From positions 319,454-383,453 of the forward strand of contig NW_001799122.1 in the NCBI RefSeq assembly GCF_000165425.1: a stretch of 64,000 nt of DNA, given 5' to 3'. This DNA comes from Paramecium tetraurelia (lineage: Eukaryota > Ciliophora > Oligohymenophorea > Peniculida > Parameciidae). The notes beneath the pieces were generated by a model. The model made no database searches and was not told the DNA's origin. It saw only the letters and a program-made list of their open reading frames with translations. The position numbers and the translations under genes were made by a program. Positions within the stretch are counted from its first letter, which is position 1; each line of letters starts with the position of its first letter. Positions 35,358 to 49,429 of this stretch are shown in pieces.

Positions 35358-36693
35358 TCAACTATGGCTTTATTCGTAGGCAAACAAATCTAATTGTTAT
35401 TGCCATTAAGAATTCTCCTCAATTTTATAAGATTTGATTTCATCATCGTCGACAGCCACTATCTTTTCAACTTTAACTTTTGGTAGATCTGCCATTAATT
35501 CGTTTGTATGTTAAAAAAGATTTTCTAACCTTGATTTAACTAATTCAACTCTAGGTTGGTACAGAAAGGTTTGAGAAGCAATAGGGTTTTGATTGGTGCA
35601 ACGAGATTAATCAGGCATCTATAGATTTGTACATCTTGATTAATCTGGAATTTATTAGTTTGTACATCTAGATTGTTCTTATAGTTGAGGAATTTAATTT
35701 TGAGATTATGGATTGGAGTTTCTAGGTTGTTCATTCTTAAAAATATCGACTGTTTTAGGTTTTTAATATTTTCTACTTGAATTTCTGAGTGCTTTCTAGG
35801 ATGCAGTAGGCTAGGAGGGTTCTTCATCTTCTGGTATTGCCATAGATTACTAATATACAGAAAACTAAGCCTAACTCATTTGAACTTCCTCAACATCTCC
35901 TTATTTTTCATAGTTGCATTTTAACTAACTTTCAATGATTTCACTCTATTCACACATACTTGATTATTATATAGTATCATTATTCAACTTTAATGTATTT
36001 TGTTGAAGTAATTTTGTTGGGAATTTCAGTTCTTGCTGTCTTGATTAAGGCTTTATATTTTCGACAAACATAGCATAATATTCTTGGGTCTTTAACATAT
36101 TTAAATCATAATTCTATGGATTTGGAATTTCAATATCATATTGTTCTTTATCTGAATTCTCATTTTAATCATCCTATTCATCTTTCTGATCAAAGGGATT
36201 ATCGATACCTTATTCATTAACTTCCTCTTCTTCAGGTTCAAAATCTTTTTGATCATAATTTTCTTCATCTGAATTTTAATTTGATTCATCCATTTCTTCA
36301 TCTTAATAATGGTCTTGCATATTTTGGCTTGCCTAAACCCTACTTAATTAAGGAGGAATTGACTTTTAAATTGCATTTGTGGGTAATTCGCAACTTTCAT
36401 CTGTGATAGATGATTTTTATTACAAATGCTACTGAAAGTCATTATTTGAAAAATTTTAAGATTGCAGAGTCTTGAATTATTAAGACTATGATGTTTTTGC
36501 ATTTTCTGGTTATTTGAAATTTTGAGACTGTTGTGTTTTTAATTTCAATTCTCTTAATTCTGGCATAAAACTCTTTCCTAATTATTCTTCAGTATAGTGC
36601 ACATACTCAGATTCCCCTGGCAATTCAACATCATTATCAATCATTGATTCTGTAATTCCTTTAGGTTTATAATTTTATTACTAGAATTATTGC

Positions 36694-36738
<45 letters not shown>

Positions 36739-38145
36739 TATAATTATTATTACTATTATTATTATTAGGAGTAAGGTTATAAATGCTTTTCAGGATGTAA
36801 CTAGTTTACTTCTTAATATTAATGCGAATATTAAGATGAAATATCAGATTATTTAAATTACTTCTAAAACTATTAAGCTTATGAATTTGCTGTAGGGGAT
36901 TAGAAAGGAGATATTTTGATTGGTTATATGTTTGCTAACTATTATTAATGAGGAGATAAATTTTGATTATCTTTTTTACCTAAGGCATTAAAAAAGACGC
37001 TAGAAGCAAAGACAGTTGGATCCAAAGGACGCTTTTATTTTCCTTGAATAAAGTCTTGTAATTTAAGGATTTCTTGTTCAAATAATTTTTACTCCCTTTA
37101 TATGTCCATCACTTTTCTTTAGTATTAATCTATTAATATTTGGTTCTACATTTCTATTTATTATAATCTAAGTTTTTCTTCTAATATCTATCTAACTAAA
37201 TCAATTTCCTATCTATTTTGCTAGAGCTACATCAAATATTATTAATGAACCATAACAGCCTGTGGATGGTGTGTGTTTTGATCATTGAAAAGCACTTATT
37301 AATATTGTTATATATTATCCTATGGATGGAATTGATTATAGACATTCATCAATGGTGACATAGGAGGGTGATAAGGATTATGTTAATAAGGTGTTTATTG
37401 AACATGTTACTAAAGCTAGGAATATTATTAATATTGAGGCTATTACATTTATGGTTACATATATTGTTATTATTGTTATTATTATTATTAATGCCTTTGA
37501 TCTTAAACAGATGATAATTATTCTCTTTATAAATCACTTTCTGGAGATAAAATCTGCAATGCAGATTTCTTAATAATGTCTTATTGAGGTTGCTCGTTTT
37601 ATATATTCTACTTTCCTCTCCTTCCTACCTCTTTTTATTAAACTTACTAATCAAATTATTCAACTTACTTTTATTTAACCTATTCCTCCTATCTTTTTTT
37701 CTCAAGCATAACTTATTATTAATATTATTATTATTCTAATTCGTCCCTTCTTCTATTTTCCTCTTCCTCTTCTTTTTTCTTTCTTTTTTTTTCCTCCATT
37801 TATCTTTTTAATTCTTCTGCATATTATTCTTTTATAGCTTATTTTTGTGGATCTTCAGGTTATCCACTAGTGAATCTTCTTTACAGGAATCTTCCTTTTG
37901 ACTAATCATCAGAAGGTGCAGATTATGGTGGCTAATAATAATTAGGAGATTGAGGAGGAGGATTATTTCTATAGTCATATTCTTATGGAAAATCAAAGAC
38001 GTTTGTTGGATTACTGGCTGGCCTTTTGGCAAAATCCTGTTGATTTTTTAATTGTTATTATTCCATTTCTCTATTTTTTTTTTCCTAAATTTAACGATCG
38101 AGTTCTTCTCTATACTTCATTCTTTACAATGCAGCATTATCCTAA

Positions 38146-38178
<33 letters not shown>

Positions 38179-39101
38179 CTCCAACCTTACTAGGATTAGG
38201 GCTATCCGAATTTAGAAAAGAAATCTGCTTCTGGTTATGGTTATGGTTATCTCTAACTTTATTGTGAATGTGGTTTGTATTATTATTATTATTATTATTA
38301 TTAGTACTAAAGATTTTATTATTACTAATATTGTTACAGTCCCTATTAGTTTTAAATTTGCTATTAATTTTATTAACCTTTCTAACTAATCTACATATCT
38401 AATTGTTCCTTATATTTTCTTTTTTTTTCCCTTTCTTATTCTGCTGCCTCATTAATTTTATTTTTCTAATAATTACTATTATTATTCATTTAGGGTGATG
38501 GTTAATAACGTGGCTCATAACTTTATTTGTCTTGTTATTTGTATGAATCATTCTTCATTTAATTATTAAGTTACGACTATTATATTTATCTTCCCCCATA
38601 GACTTGATCAGGATAATAATTGGCAACCGGTTATTGCTAATGATGGTAATTGTTATTTTGTTGATTTGAAACAACTTATTACTTATCTAACCAATCTGCA
38701 TTTTAATTAATATTTATCTGATTCAAATTTTGTAGAAGCTTTTATTCCAATTAGACAGGCAATCTTTCCTTTTCTTATTCATAAGCACTTCCTAAGCCAT
38801 TCTTTCTTCTCAATCTTTCCTCTTCTCTTAATTTAATTCGAGCAGCACGTTCTTACTCAGCTTTAGATTACTGAGGAATAACATCCTGATATTCTGCATA
38901 TACCTTATTTCTGAATGACTCAACATCCTGTCCTGCATATTCTAATTATTTTAAATTTTCTTCTTTTTCTTAGAGTTGCTGCATTCTTAATTCTCTCTTT
39001 TTATTTTCTGCTTACATTTGAAGTTCCATTTTCAATTAATCTTCATTCATTTAAGGATTTTACTATCTTTCATTTCTAGTTCTTGGAGGTCTTCCAATCA
39101 T
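35358..39101 (-). CDS. 1,247-residue Gln-rich coiled-coil protein, possible CSPP1/CCDC66-like centrosomal type
   Basis: One intron-less frame of exactly 1,248 codons runs from ATG 39101 (MIGRPPRTRNERQQNPQ) to TGA 35360-35358. A recurring helical motif appears at least three times: KYKEQLDMQIS, KYREELDRQIQEKK and QYAEELKRQMEEKK. Similar YxxxLxxQIxEKK motifs occur in the microtubule and centrosome proteins CSPP1 and CCDC66, so a ciliary or basal-body role is a reasonable guess. Between motifs are poly-Gln runs coded by TAA. Later come an acidic stretch (NYDQKDFEPEEEEVNEQG) and three copies of a DQSRCTN-like heptad at 35597-35678. The C-terminus is ordered (LPKVKVEKIVAVDDDEIKSY). Confidence 0.8.
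36690..36770 (-). repeat. TAA trinucleotide tract coding poly-Gln
   Basis: A near-pure TTA repeat on the plus strand, read as TAA (Gln) codons with a few TAG and CAA on the coding strand of the Q-rich gene. It is one of several such tracts in this gene. Confidence 0.85.
38148..38310 (-). repeat. two TAA tracts coding poly-Gln
   Basis: Two runs of TTA/ATT on the plus strand, at about 38148-38180 and 38277-38303. Each codes for about 9-10 Gln on the minus strand, flanking a segment that reads SQRQPQPQPEADFFSKFGQP. Confidence 0.8.
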
Positions 39102-39162
39102 AATCGTTAATAAAATAAAAAAAATAGTTAAATTATTCTAAATAATGTGAAATTATTTTATA

Positions 39163-42100
39163 TCAAGCAAAACCAAAACCTTCTTTTCCTTCCATAATTG
39201 CCAGCTCCAATTTCTCCTTTAAAATCTATCTAGCTGGATAATCAGGTAAGTCTAATTAATTAAAGCTAATTGATATGGGATTAACATTTACCATGTGTGT
39301 GATGTAGGTAATTCAAAATTGACATAAGGTTTTTTATGTATTTATATTTTTTGAGGGCCATGCATTCCTTTTAACTCCTTGAATCCTCCTAAAGGAACTT
39401 TAGAAGTGCCTAAATAATGATTAATGGATGAAATACCTGTAACAAATTACAAGAATGCTGCTCTTTTACTTTTATCGAAACTCTCTAACAACTCCCATAA
39501 CCACTAAATTACTTTATTTTCTTTATCGTAACCATGATATTCAATGTTTTCCTTCATGTCCTCAACTAAAATAATCAATATATAAATCTTACGATCAATG
39601 TCAGGTAGACCACACAACATTAGCTCCATTTCTTTCCATTCAAAAATGCTTACTAATGATTATGGTATCAATTCATGAAATCCATTCAAAAATGCTTCAA
39701 TCTAATCCTTAATTTCTTTAGCCATCTTTTAATAACAGTAAATCTGAACATACTCTTATTTATTCTCTTCAGTAACTAACTTTGTTTTTCCTCCTTCAAT
39801 TAATTCTCTTTCTTCTAGTTTACCAAAGTGATCAACATTGTATGTCCAATAGATTCCCCAATCTGTAACATTTTCTTCTAAAATTTTCTTCATACTATTA
39901 TATTCATTTAAATCTATGTCCTCCATATCATGAATTGTTAATTTCTAACCCAAAATATGTTTATAAAAAGAACGTGTGAAATATGTGTCCAATAATTATC
40001 CATCATATAGTGCTTTACCTACAATTCTTCCGATGAATTTAAAATATTTAACATGATCTGGATTCACATGAGATTTATTGCTTGGTTAAAACATTTGCCC
40101 ATTTAATGATGGAGTAAAGAGAGCATAATTTGGATTGAAAATCTCTTTTGAAAGCATTAAAAACCATTCTCTAGTGACACCCCCTGCATCAACTCCTTCT
40201 TCTCCATCAAATTCCACATGTAATTTACCCTTCAATTCTTCTGGCTTTAATTTGCTTATACGATGATATGAATCCATAAATATATCCTTTCTTCTACATC
40301 TTAAATTGATATTTCCATAATGATGTCTATTGTTCTGCATTTTCAATTGTTTCAACTCCATCTTGAAATACTTCTGCTTATTATCAAAATCTACTATTCT
40401 AGGATTCTTAAATATTATCACTCCTAAAGAATCATTAACCAACTTCCCTTTCTCTCTCAATTCTTATAATCTCTCTCTAATCATCATATTCAATAGAACC
40501 TTGCCACTCTCACAAATCTATTAGAATAATTCATCATGCAATTATTGTTCTTAAACCTCCTATTATTATCCTTCCATACTAGCGATCTTTGTTGGTTCTC
40601 TTTAAACATTTTTATTCTTTCTAATAGGATTAACTAATTAATAGATAATGAAAAAGCATTCCAAATATGGAGATATTTTTGTACTTAATTTTGCTAACTT
40701 TTGTTAAGGTATATCTTGTAAGAGTTTTATCAAATTTCTCCACAATTATATTAAACCTTAATCTTCCAACAATTCCTTGAAATTGCTTCTTGTATCTTGT
40801 TAGTCATTATTTTCACCTATTTTATCATTCATTTCTCTAACAAACTAAAATACATTGATTAGAACTTTATCTGCCGTAAAGATCTCATCATATTAGCATT
40901 ATTTGTCAAAGTTATTATTTATTTCTCTAGTTATCCTTTAAATAAATTCCTTTATATATTTTATAATTAATTGTTGGTTCTCCTTATTATTACTAAGATT
41001 TAAAATAATATGAGAGAAGTTCTTAACACTTCTGTTCATATTTTGCAACAATATTGTGCAAACGCATTCCACTGATCTTGAGTCTAAATTTAATTAATCT
41101 TATTTAAAGTCCTTCTACTTTGTTGTAATATTTGAAATTGCTTAAATCAATAACTCTTGATGATCACCTTTAAACAAAGGTAATAGCTATATTAATTACA
41201 ACAATGGAAGATCTTAACTACCTTCTGACATTTTGGCTATGGATGACAATTAATCCTTATTTCTTTGTTTCAAAGAAGTATTTTATTGATGGACCCTACA
41301 ATTTTGAAATTTAAATAGAGGATCTTTAATGAAACTATCTCATAAATCTTATTTTAATCTCTTAATAGTCCATTTCTTCTTATTAATACTTATGGAGGGA
41401 ATTCCCCTTAGTCTGTTCTCTGATTACGATTCTTAAGAATGAAAAATAGAGTGTCAATCAATTTATATTCGACATTTGGATTGTTTGTCAAAGCAATGAA
41501 TAAGTTTATTGGGAAATTAACAAAACTATGGGACTCAACATAAAGTAATCTCAATAAAGATTCAGCAAACTCATCATCAACATTTCCCAATTTTTATACT
41601 AAATGTCGTTAAGTTTGAAGTAAGTTCTTCAAGTTCAAAGATTTTTGGTTCTCCTTTCTTTGTAATTGTGGTTATGGGTTGAGATTGCGTTAGAGTTATT
41701 ACTAAGGATCCACTTAATAGTACAGTTATCTTTCTGTCTATTCAATTGCCCTTTAATCAGCTCGATCTCTTATATAAGTGGCTTCCTACCTTAGATCTTA
41801 AGGCAGATTTCGCACTTATTCAGCACTTATTTATAAATACATTTCCTCTCTATCATCATATGGAGTTTAATTTATTAAAGCAATCAATTGATCTAGATCT
41901 GAAAGTTATTATGGTTGATTTTAAGTTGGTTGTACATATTATTAATAGATTTCTCTTCTAATTTCTGGAGGTAATGATTATAAGAATTATGGGTCTATTC
42001 CTTCGATATCATTTATTTCTTTATTTTCTGGAATGTTTGAGATAATATCAATCATCATATCTTCCTATAAATCTTCAAATACTGATGGATCTATGTTGTT

Positions 42101-45100
42101 GTTTGTTAAATCATCGAAAGTTCTACCAGCCCTTTATAAGAAGCTGAAGGTGTTGGGATAAAGTTATTCTAAATTTAATTATTATTCTTATTAAATAGTT
42201 TAAATTTGTTATTCTACTTTTTAAGGTTAATCTTCTGTTTGCATTTGTTATTATTATTGTTATTATTATTATTATTATTACTATTATTATGGTTGTTATT
42301 ATTATTATTGATCTTATTTTTTTCCTTATTATTAGGACTCTTAACTTGAAGCTTCTATTTACATAACTTCTGAGTTTGTTTTAGGAATAACAACTTATTG
42401 CTCTTCAACTTGAATTTATTATTAAATTTACAATTATTCTTATTATTACTGTGATTATTGCGATTATGATTATTGTGATTATTACTGTAGCAGATTCATA
42501 AATTATTATTATATTTGATCTTATAAGTTTTGTAAATTTTAAGATTGTTGTTATAAGGGAGCAGGATTTTATTATTATTATTATTATTATTGTTACTGTT
42601 ATTGTTATTATAATTATTATTATTATTATTATTACTATTATGGTTATTATAAACTTTATGAGATTTAATTCCAATTAAATAATCGAATAAATTATGATTC
42701 TCTACTATGATTATAATCTTGCTATTGGTGTTATTAAAATAAGTTAGCTTATGGTTGAATTTGTTATTGTAGTTATTATTCAAGTTATAATTCTTCTCTT
42801 CTATTTCGAAATGTTGATCTATATCTATCTTATCTAATTTACTCAAGTCTTTCTTGTCTGTCAATCTGATCAAATCTTGCTGCTTAAAACCTATTAAAAA
42901 TTCTATCATTTTAGTCAATTCTAAAGATTTCATTAGTCAATCTATTATCTCTAAATAGTGGTTACATTCTCAATTCTTGTCCATATGATCTTTCATCTAA
43001 TTAGAATGATTTAGCTATGAATTGAGTCAATTCTGTCCACCAATTAATTGGTTAAGAATCTTCAGGGGAGGTCATTTTAGGTAATGAATAGACTAGTTTA
43101 TCTAAAACCTTCACAAATTATTATGGGAATTGAATTCCAATTAATTGAATGATAGATTTGGTCATTTTAGCAAATGCCTAATCTTCTCTACTAGTAAGAT
43201 GATGGAATTGTTTAGTGACTTCAATATTTTCTTCTGAAATTTCATCATCATTGTGCTCCTCCTATTCGAATCCTTCATTTTCCTCATCAATAACTCCATC
43301 TTCTTAATCTTCTTCATGTTCTTCTTCATCCTCTTAATCCATGTCTTCTTCAGCGTCACTCTAAATTTCACTATTTGAGGCATTTTCTTCTTCCTATTCA
43401 TCTTGCTCATCCTACTCACTTCCTTCCTCTTCCTCTTGTTGATCATTATCTTCATCTTCATCCTCTTCATCAGTCCAACTAGATGAAGAATTCTAAGCTT
43501 CTTCTGGTTCTATTTGATTATTTCCACTTTAACTAGATCCCCAACTATTTTCCTCTTCTTCTAGATCCTCTGGAGCTGATTCATGAGAATTATGAGAGTC
43601 TCCACTTTATTCGCTATGCATATCATTGTCATCATATTCCAATTCTAACATACCATCATCTTCTTCAATGTTGGCAATCAATTCCACATTCACAAGTCTA
43701 TTTCTTCTTCTAAAAGGAGATAAGATTTATTAAAATTCCAATTCTTCATGTTATTGATTTGAGTTTAATTCTTCTAGGAATGAAATTGGTAAAAGAGGCC
43801 ATTTTTAGAAATATTTGATTGAATCCTGATATAAAATACTCTTATTTGGTACTAATTATGAATTGATCTCTTCTGGCAACAATTATCCTATCATACCTTG
43901 CAATTGAAAATGATCTCCATATTATTCTTATTGTTATTTGGAAATTACAATAGGAGCAGGTTTGTAAAATAGAAGATAAATAGCCATATTGAATAATACT
44001 GCTAGGGTTTCTGTTACAAATTACAATTCCTTTTCATAAATGTAATATGAGTTCAATTCGAAGTTCTTCATTCCATCCATATACAATTTTATAAAGTTAA
44101 AGGAGTTTGTGGTGTCATGAATATTTCTATAACAAATCTTTGCCACTGATTTTATCTATAGTAGACGTATTAAAGTATATGAGTATTAACAAACTATTGA
44201 ATCAAAGTTCTTAATTCTTTTTTCAATGCCCTCATATAATTCACTCACAATCTTTCTCCTTGTTTCATTTGAAAATGGAACAATAACATTATTGGCCATT
44301 TAATACAACAAGACATTGTCCAAACACAATTCAAATAGTAGATTCTTTGCAGGAGTCATAATTCTAGTAATAAGAGTAAGAAAAGAGATTTTTCTCGGAA
44401 ACTCCAAATCTTAGTAGTCTGTACTTAATTATTTTTAATAAGGCTTTAAAAATTTACTGCAATTTACTCTCACTATCTTTGGTATCAGAACAGGATATCT
44501 TCGAATCAATATTTACAATACTTAAGTAATAGTGTACCAATGATATTGATATTATTCATTTTCGAAAAATGAACTTATCATCTATTGTATTAATAATTTA
44601 ATTAGGATTTATGCTTCTTAAGTATGTTAGAAGTTGGATTGTAATTGTAGTTTATCTTCACTCTTTTTTTTTTTTGAGATTTATTTGCTTTTTTTAGCAG
44701 TTTCAGGTTCCTTATGCTTTTAAAAACTAGTAGGTTAAACGCAATCGAAAGTGTGTAATGAACAACCTTTCCTAAGATTCAAATACTTAACTCCTTCAAC
44801 AGTTTCTCCATCTTCAAATAAGTGAGACATAACCTCTTTAACTTCATCTGTATAAAAGGCTTAAGTTTAAATGGCCAATAAAGCTGGATGATTTGAAGCA
44901 ATCTTGATGTCATTTGTTATGGGAATATTATAATAAATTGGTTAAAAGCAGATGGGGTAATGAGGTTAATGTTGTTGCTAAACCTATGATTAAGGTTGCT
45001 ATTGTTGCTTATTAATGTTCTCAATCTCTTTATTATATTCTTGATTATAGAGGATCTTTTTAATTTTAGCTTCAATCTGAGCGATTACCAAGCTCTTGTC

Positions 45101-48100
45101 ATGAACAATTGAAAGTGCTAGTTTAGTCAATGGAAACATGTGATTTTATTAATCTCCTTTTATTCTCATCAAATATTCTAATCCTCTCATTTGAGAGACA
45201 AACTTTGAGACATTTTCCTTGTTTACTTGGAATGCTCTCACAAGAATTTCTATGCAAATTTTTGAGGTCGTGTGATTTTGAACTTTTCCTTTTAATATGT
45301 TGATTACTCCCAAAAGGATATCATTTACTGTGTCATGATGATTCTTTTTCTTCTTTTGATCATCAGTGATAAATAGAGTTAAAATTGCTAATATGTGATT
45401 TATGGCTTTTAGACTGAGATCATCTTATTACTTCATTAATTCCTATGCCAATTTCATCAATTCAGGTACAATGCTTTCATATTCCTCAACAAGGTTCTTT
45501 TATTTGTAAATATAATGCAAAATTGTGATGATGACTTTCATATTATCAGTTTGAGGTTGTTTGATTTCAAGTTCGCAATCCTTAAATTTGAGTTGTAATT
45601 TTAATTATTCAAAGGCAACCTATTTTAAGCATTTTAATAAGGAAGGCATAACTTATCCTTCCAACAATTAAAAGATGCTTTCCTCAAATCTACTAAATGA
45701 TAGCATATTTGTTTAGATAAATTCTTTCAGAGTCTTTTGTTATGCTTAAATTTATTGTGTAACATCTTCTAAAGAAGGTTCATTCTTTTGAATTTCCATT
45801 ATTCTCACTCTTTATTCTTCAATCATATCAAAATTGTCTTAAATCCATTCAATAAGCCTATTCACATCATAAATATCATTATTTTGAAGTGCAATTGTAA
45901 TCTAATCTTCTTGATAACCCATGTCTCTAAGTTTTGTTCTTGCTTCATTTGGATCTTATTATAGTATATCGATCTCACCTCCATTCTCATCCCTGAAAAT
46001 TTAATATGTCTTTTAGAAGAAGTTATCCTTGTCTTTTTAGAGAATGTCTTATAAGAATTGAGGACGGAAAATAAAAATGACCTTATTGAATAACTACTCT
46101 TAAACTGCATAGATGGGATCAGCTGATAAGCATTATGTAATGGTTAGGAGATTTTAAATTTCTTCAATTTACTTAGGAATCAACATATATCCTTGGATCT
46201 TTTTATTCATATCTACTTTGTTCAGATAAATCAATTTAATGATATTTGCATACTACCAACCCAACAAATCTATAGATTCAACATTACTCTTCTAACCCAC
46301 CAATTAAATAAATTAACTAATACCAGATTTGAGATTGTCAAGAAATTCAGAGTTTATTAACAAACTCAAAAAATCTGGGTGCAAATTTTGGAAATCTGCA
46401 TACTTTCTACCTTCAACAAGGTTATTCAATAAATCACTTATCAGATAAGTATGCATTTAAATTACTTAGATATTTTCATTCTTCAAATTTTAACTTAATT
46501 AACAAAATAAATTACTAAGTGGTTGTAATTCATTATTGATTCTTCTCATTACTCTATACGAATTGATAATTATGACTTTTAGTAATTAAATATATTAGTA
46601 GAAAACAGATTTTTTGAAAACTTATTCTATCTTCTAATCCTCCGTATATTTGATAGATCTGATTAAGATTAAAAACAATGAACAACTCTTAGTCAATAAT
46701 TTTCCTATTTCCTATTATTCATTTCTGATTTAACCGTTCATCAAATAGTGTTTTAGCACTTCCATCAACGACTCAATTTGAGAATAGTAGGATACAAATT
46801 CTAATTTCTATTACAATTAGTCCAAAGGACAAGTTAGAAAGAATTTCTCAGAGCTATAGTATGATTCATCAATTAAAATGTTTGTTTTTTCAAAGGAGCA
46901 ACCCAATTTATCTTCCAGATTAGAAATGGAGGCAAGTACTTTAGATAATGCTTTAAATGGATTATCAAATTCGTCTAGTTAAGCAAATAATCTAAATACT
47001 TTGGTTAAGTCAATTTTAAAATCAAAAGTAGGAAATTCAAAGAACTTTAATAATTATTCAAAGAATCCTTATGAATTCATTTCAGATTATTAGGATGGAT
47101 GTAAATTATGAATCATTTTGAAGGTTAGTATGGATAGGTTTGAGATTTTAGTAATAATTTCATAATATTATTAATATGTGTCTTCTTTCAATTTGTTTTT
47201 CTTATCAATCAACTAATCATAAAGAACTTTTAATCCAATGTTGAGTATGTTTATGACTTAGGGTCCAACTTTATCAATTTTTTGTAGATACTTAGCTATA
47301 TTTTATCCGACAGATGTTAATAGTTCCTTGGGCACATTAGATACAGTTAAACTGAATTCAAGAATCTTTCCCATGAATTCTAAGCCACAATTATTAAATT
47401 GATCATATCCTTCCTCCTTTAATGAAACATTAAAATAGAATTAGAATATAGCATTAACCATTTTATTGTTAATTTATGCGTAATTTAGACTCTTAATGAT
47501 TAAATTTAATTATTGTGGTAATTGAGAGTCAATCAATCTACCAATTAGTGTAGGAACCTCATTTGCAAGATGTGAAATCAAAATGAGCGTTTATTGAATA
47601 ATAAGTGTGTATTTACTGTCTTAAAGTAAACTTTAAAGTTTCTTAATGATCTGAGTTTCTGATACCTTCCTGGCAATAGTAGGTGCATTAGCTCTATTAT
47701 ATCTTCTTCCAAGATCATCTTTGAAATGTTCGTTGATACTCTAAATAGCAAAAGAAATGATAGAATCAGTTTCATCAAAAGTAACATGTTGATATCCTTA
47801 ATCTGTAGGTTTGATTAGATTGGGTCCAATGGTAATGAGGTTTTCAACCACTTTAATTAGATCGTTAAATATTTTAAGATCTCTTTGTAGATCTTCTTTT
47901 CTGGACAACCTTCCTAACATTCCAATAGCTGCTTTCAGGATTTCAGGTGGCAATAGCAATTTATTATCTTAAATAAGTAGTGTTCTAATTAAAGCTTAAG
48001 ATGATCCTAGTGCAATGTTGCTTCTACTTAACAATAGCACTCCAGATTCTGATGAGAATAATTTGAAAATTCCACAAGCAACTTCTTCATCTCTAGCGCA

Positions 48101-49411
48101 TTGTTCATTTAATAGTTACCCATTATATTTTAATGGGTAACTGGATTCGATTTCAATTTGATGTGGTTGCATTGATAAAACATCGTATATCAATTACAAA
48201 AAGGTTTCATCATAATTTTTGGCTGTATTTAATGCTATTTCATTATCCTACTATCTTTCTGCCACTAATATTTCATCCAAAGTTGATAAAATAGTTGTTA
48301 GTAATTTGGGCTACACAGTTTTCAATTGAAATAATTTAGCATAGACGCAAAAATATTGTTCGTATTCTATTTTCTCCATAAATACTTAATCTAATAGTAA
48401 AGCACAATCGTGAGTTGAACAGAAAGCATCCAATAACATGTTCATTTCAAGTGATAATATATGCATACCTAAAACCAATGTATTGGTTTCAATTTTATTC
48501 TTAGCCAAACCTCTATGAATGAGTATTCGATATTTAACTGCCTCTACCAATGGACTCAAAGGCATATCCTGCTATCCTAATGTTTTTTTAGCTAAAAGTA
48601 TGGCAGAAATGGAATGGTCATCTTAAATGCTAAAGTTCTATTTATATATTTAATAAACAAATTATACTTTAATTGATGTTTAATGCTGCAATTCTTTCTT
48701 GTGAATACCATTTTTACATAAATCTGCATATGACTCATCTAAAATAGTTGGCTCTATATATTCAAATTGCAATTATGGAAACTAAATTGGATTGTCTGTA
48801 ATAGTTAAATAATTTGGATCATCATAATAATAATCGATCAATTCAAGTTTGGTGGATGAAAGAGCATTATTATGATCAAAGAGAAATCTATTCAAGTAAA
48901 CCAATCTAGGGATGTTATCTCGTAATTATTAATTGCAGATTTCTTTCTATTAAGGATTGTTTAGATTAATCGCTTAATCACAAATTTTGATCAGAATGTT
49001 CATAATGGTCTCATAATTTTGCAAACTGTCAGTATGCTCCACTATGCTTAATAGATGTTCTAATGAATTAAACAATTTTCTATGAATACTTTTTTAAATT
49101 ATTACCTATAACACTCATACTCCATTAAACTATTAATGAGGTTTAACAACTATGAACAATCATGCCTAGAGTTCTATTATACTAGTTGAGCCATATTCTC
49201 TATATAGTCATCTAATTTATCCATTAGTAAAGTCAATGATCCCAAAGATAATTTGTGGATAACATTACTCTTGTCATTCACTAATTAAAGCAACTCTTCC
49301 AAGAAGTTGGGACTCACTAAGATGGATGCCAAGAGCTAAAATTAGGCGGAAAGAAATTACACGACGTTCGATTTCTTTAGGCTGCTCAAGAGTATTAAGA
49401 GGTATTTTCAT
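39163..49411 (-). CDS. giant HECT ubiquitin ligase, HUWE1/Tom1/UPL1 type
   Basis: A gene of about 10.2 kb with short introns. The C-terminal HECT domain is unmistakable: FDGEEGVDAGGVTREWFLML, FIGRIVGKALYDGQLLDTYF and TSKVPLGGFKEL. The catalytic Cys is in LPTSHTCFNQLDLPDY, after a 26-nt intron at about 39267-39292, and the end is EGKEGFGFA at TGA 39165-39163. Upstream are a UBA domain (45841-45960: TKLRDMGYQEDQITIALQNN), a long acidic region (43160-43600), a poly-Gln region of over 200 residues and a UBM-like motif (IDPSVFEDLQEDMMIDIISN). The N-terminal half is helical-repeat-like. This order matches HUWE1/Tom1. Such ligases act on histones, Myc-type factors and orphan ribosomal proteins. The start at 49411 (MKIPLNTLEQPKEIERR) is plausible but close to the next gene. 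Confidence 0.9.
42240..42660 (-). repeat. TAA-rich low-complexity tracts coding poly-Gln in the HECT ligase
   Basis: Several runs of TTA/ATT on the plus strand, at about 42250-42310 and 42568-42645. In the ligase frame they are TAA and CAA codons and give a Gln-rich region before the UBM-like motif. A different frame would give poly-Asn, but the Gln frame is the one continuous with the flanking domains. Confidence 0.8.
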
Positions 49412-49429
49412 ATTTAAATTAATATAAAG

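Noticed and set aside
36690-36770. Regular TTA repeats considered as a CRISPR array or telomeric repeat
   Set aside because: The unit is 3 nt with no spacers, it does not match the ciliate G-rich telomere repeat, and it lies inside a coding frame.
37784-37792. Apparent single-base frameshift in a run of A in the Q-rich gene
   Set aside because: A recount gave nine T on the plus strand here, which keeps the 1,248-codon frame intact. The shift was my counting error.
42405-42674. Poly-Ile and poly-Asn frames over the TTA repeats
   Set aside because: Neither is continuous with the HECT ligase domains. The Gln frame is, so these are shadows of the repeat.
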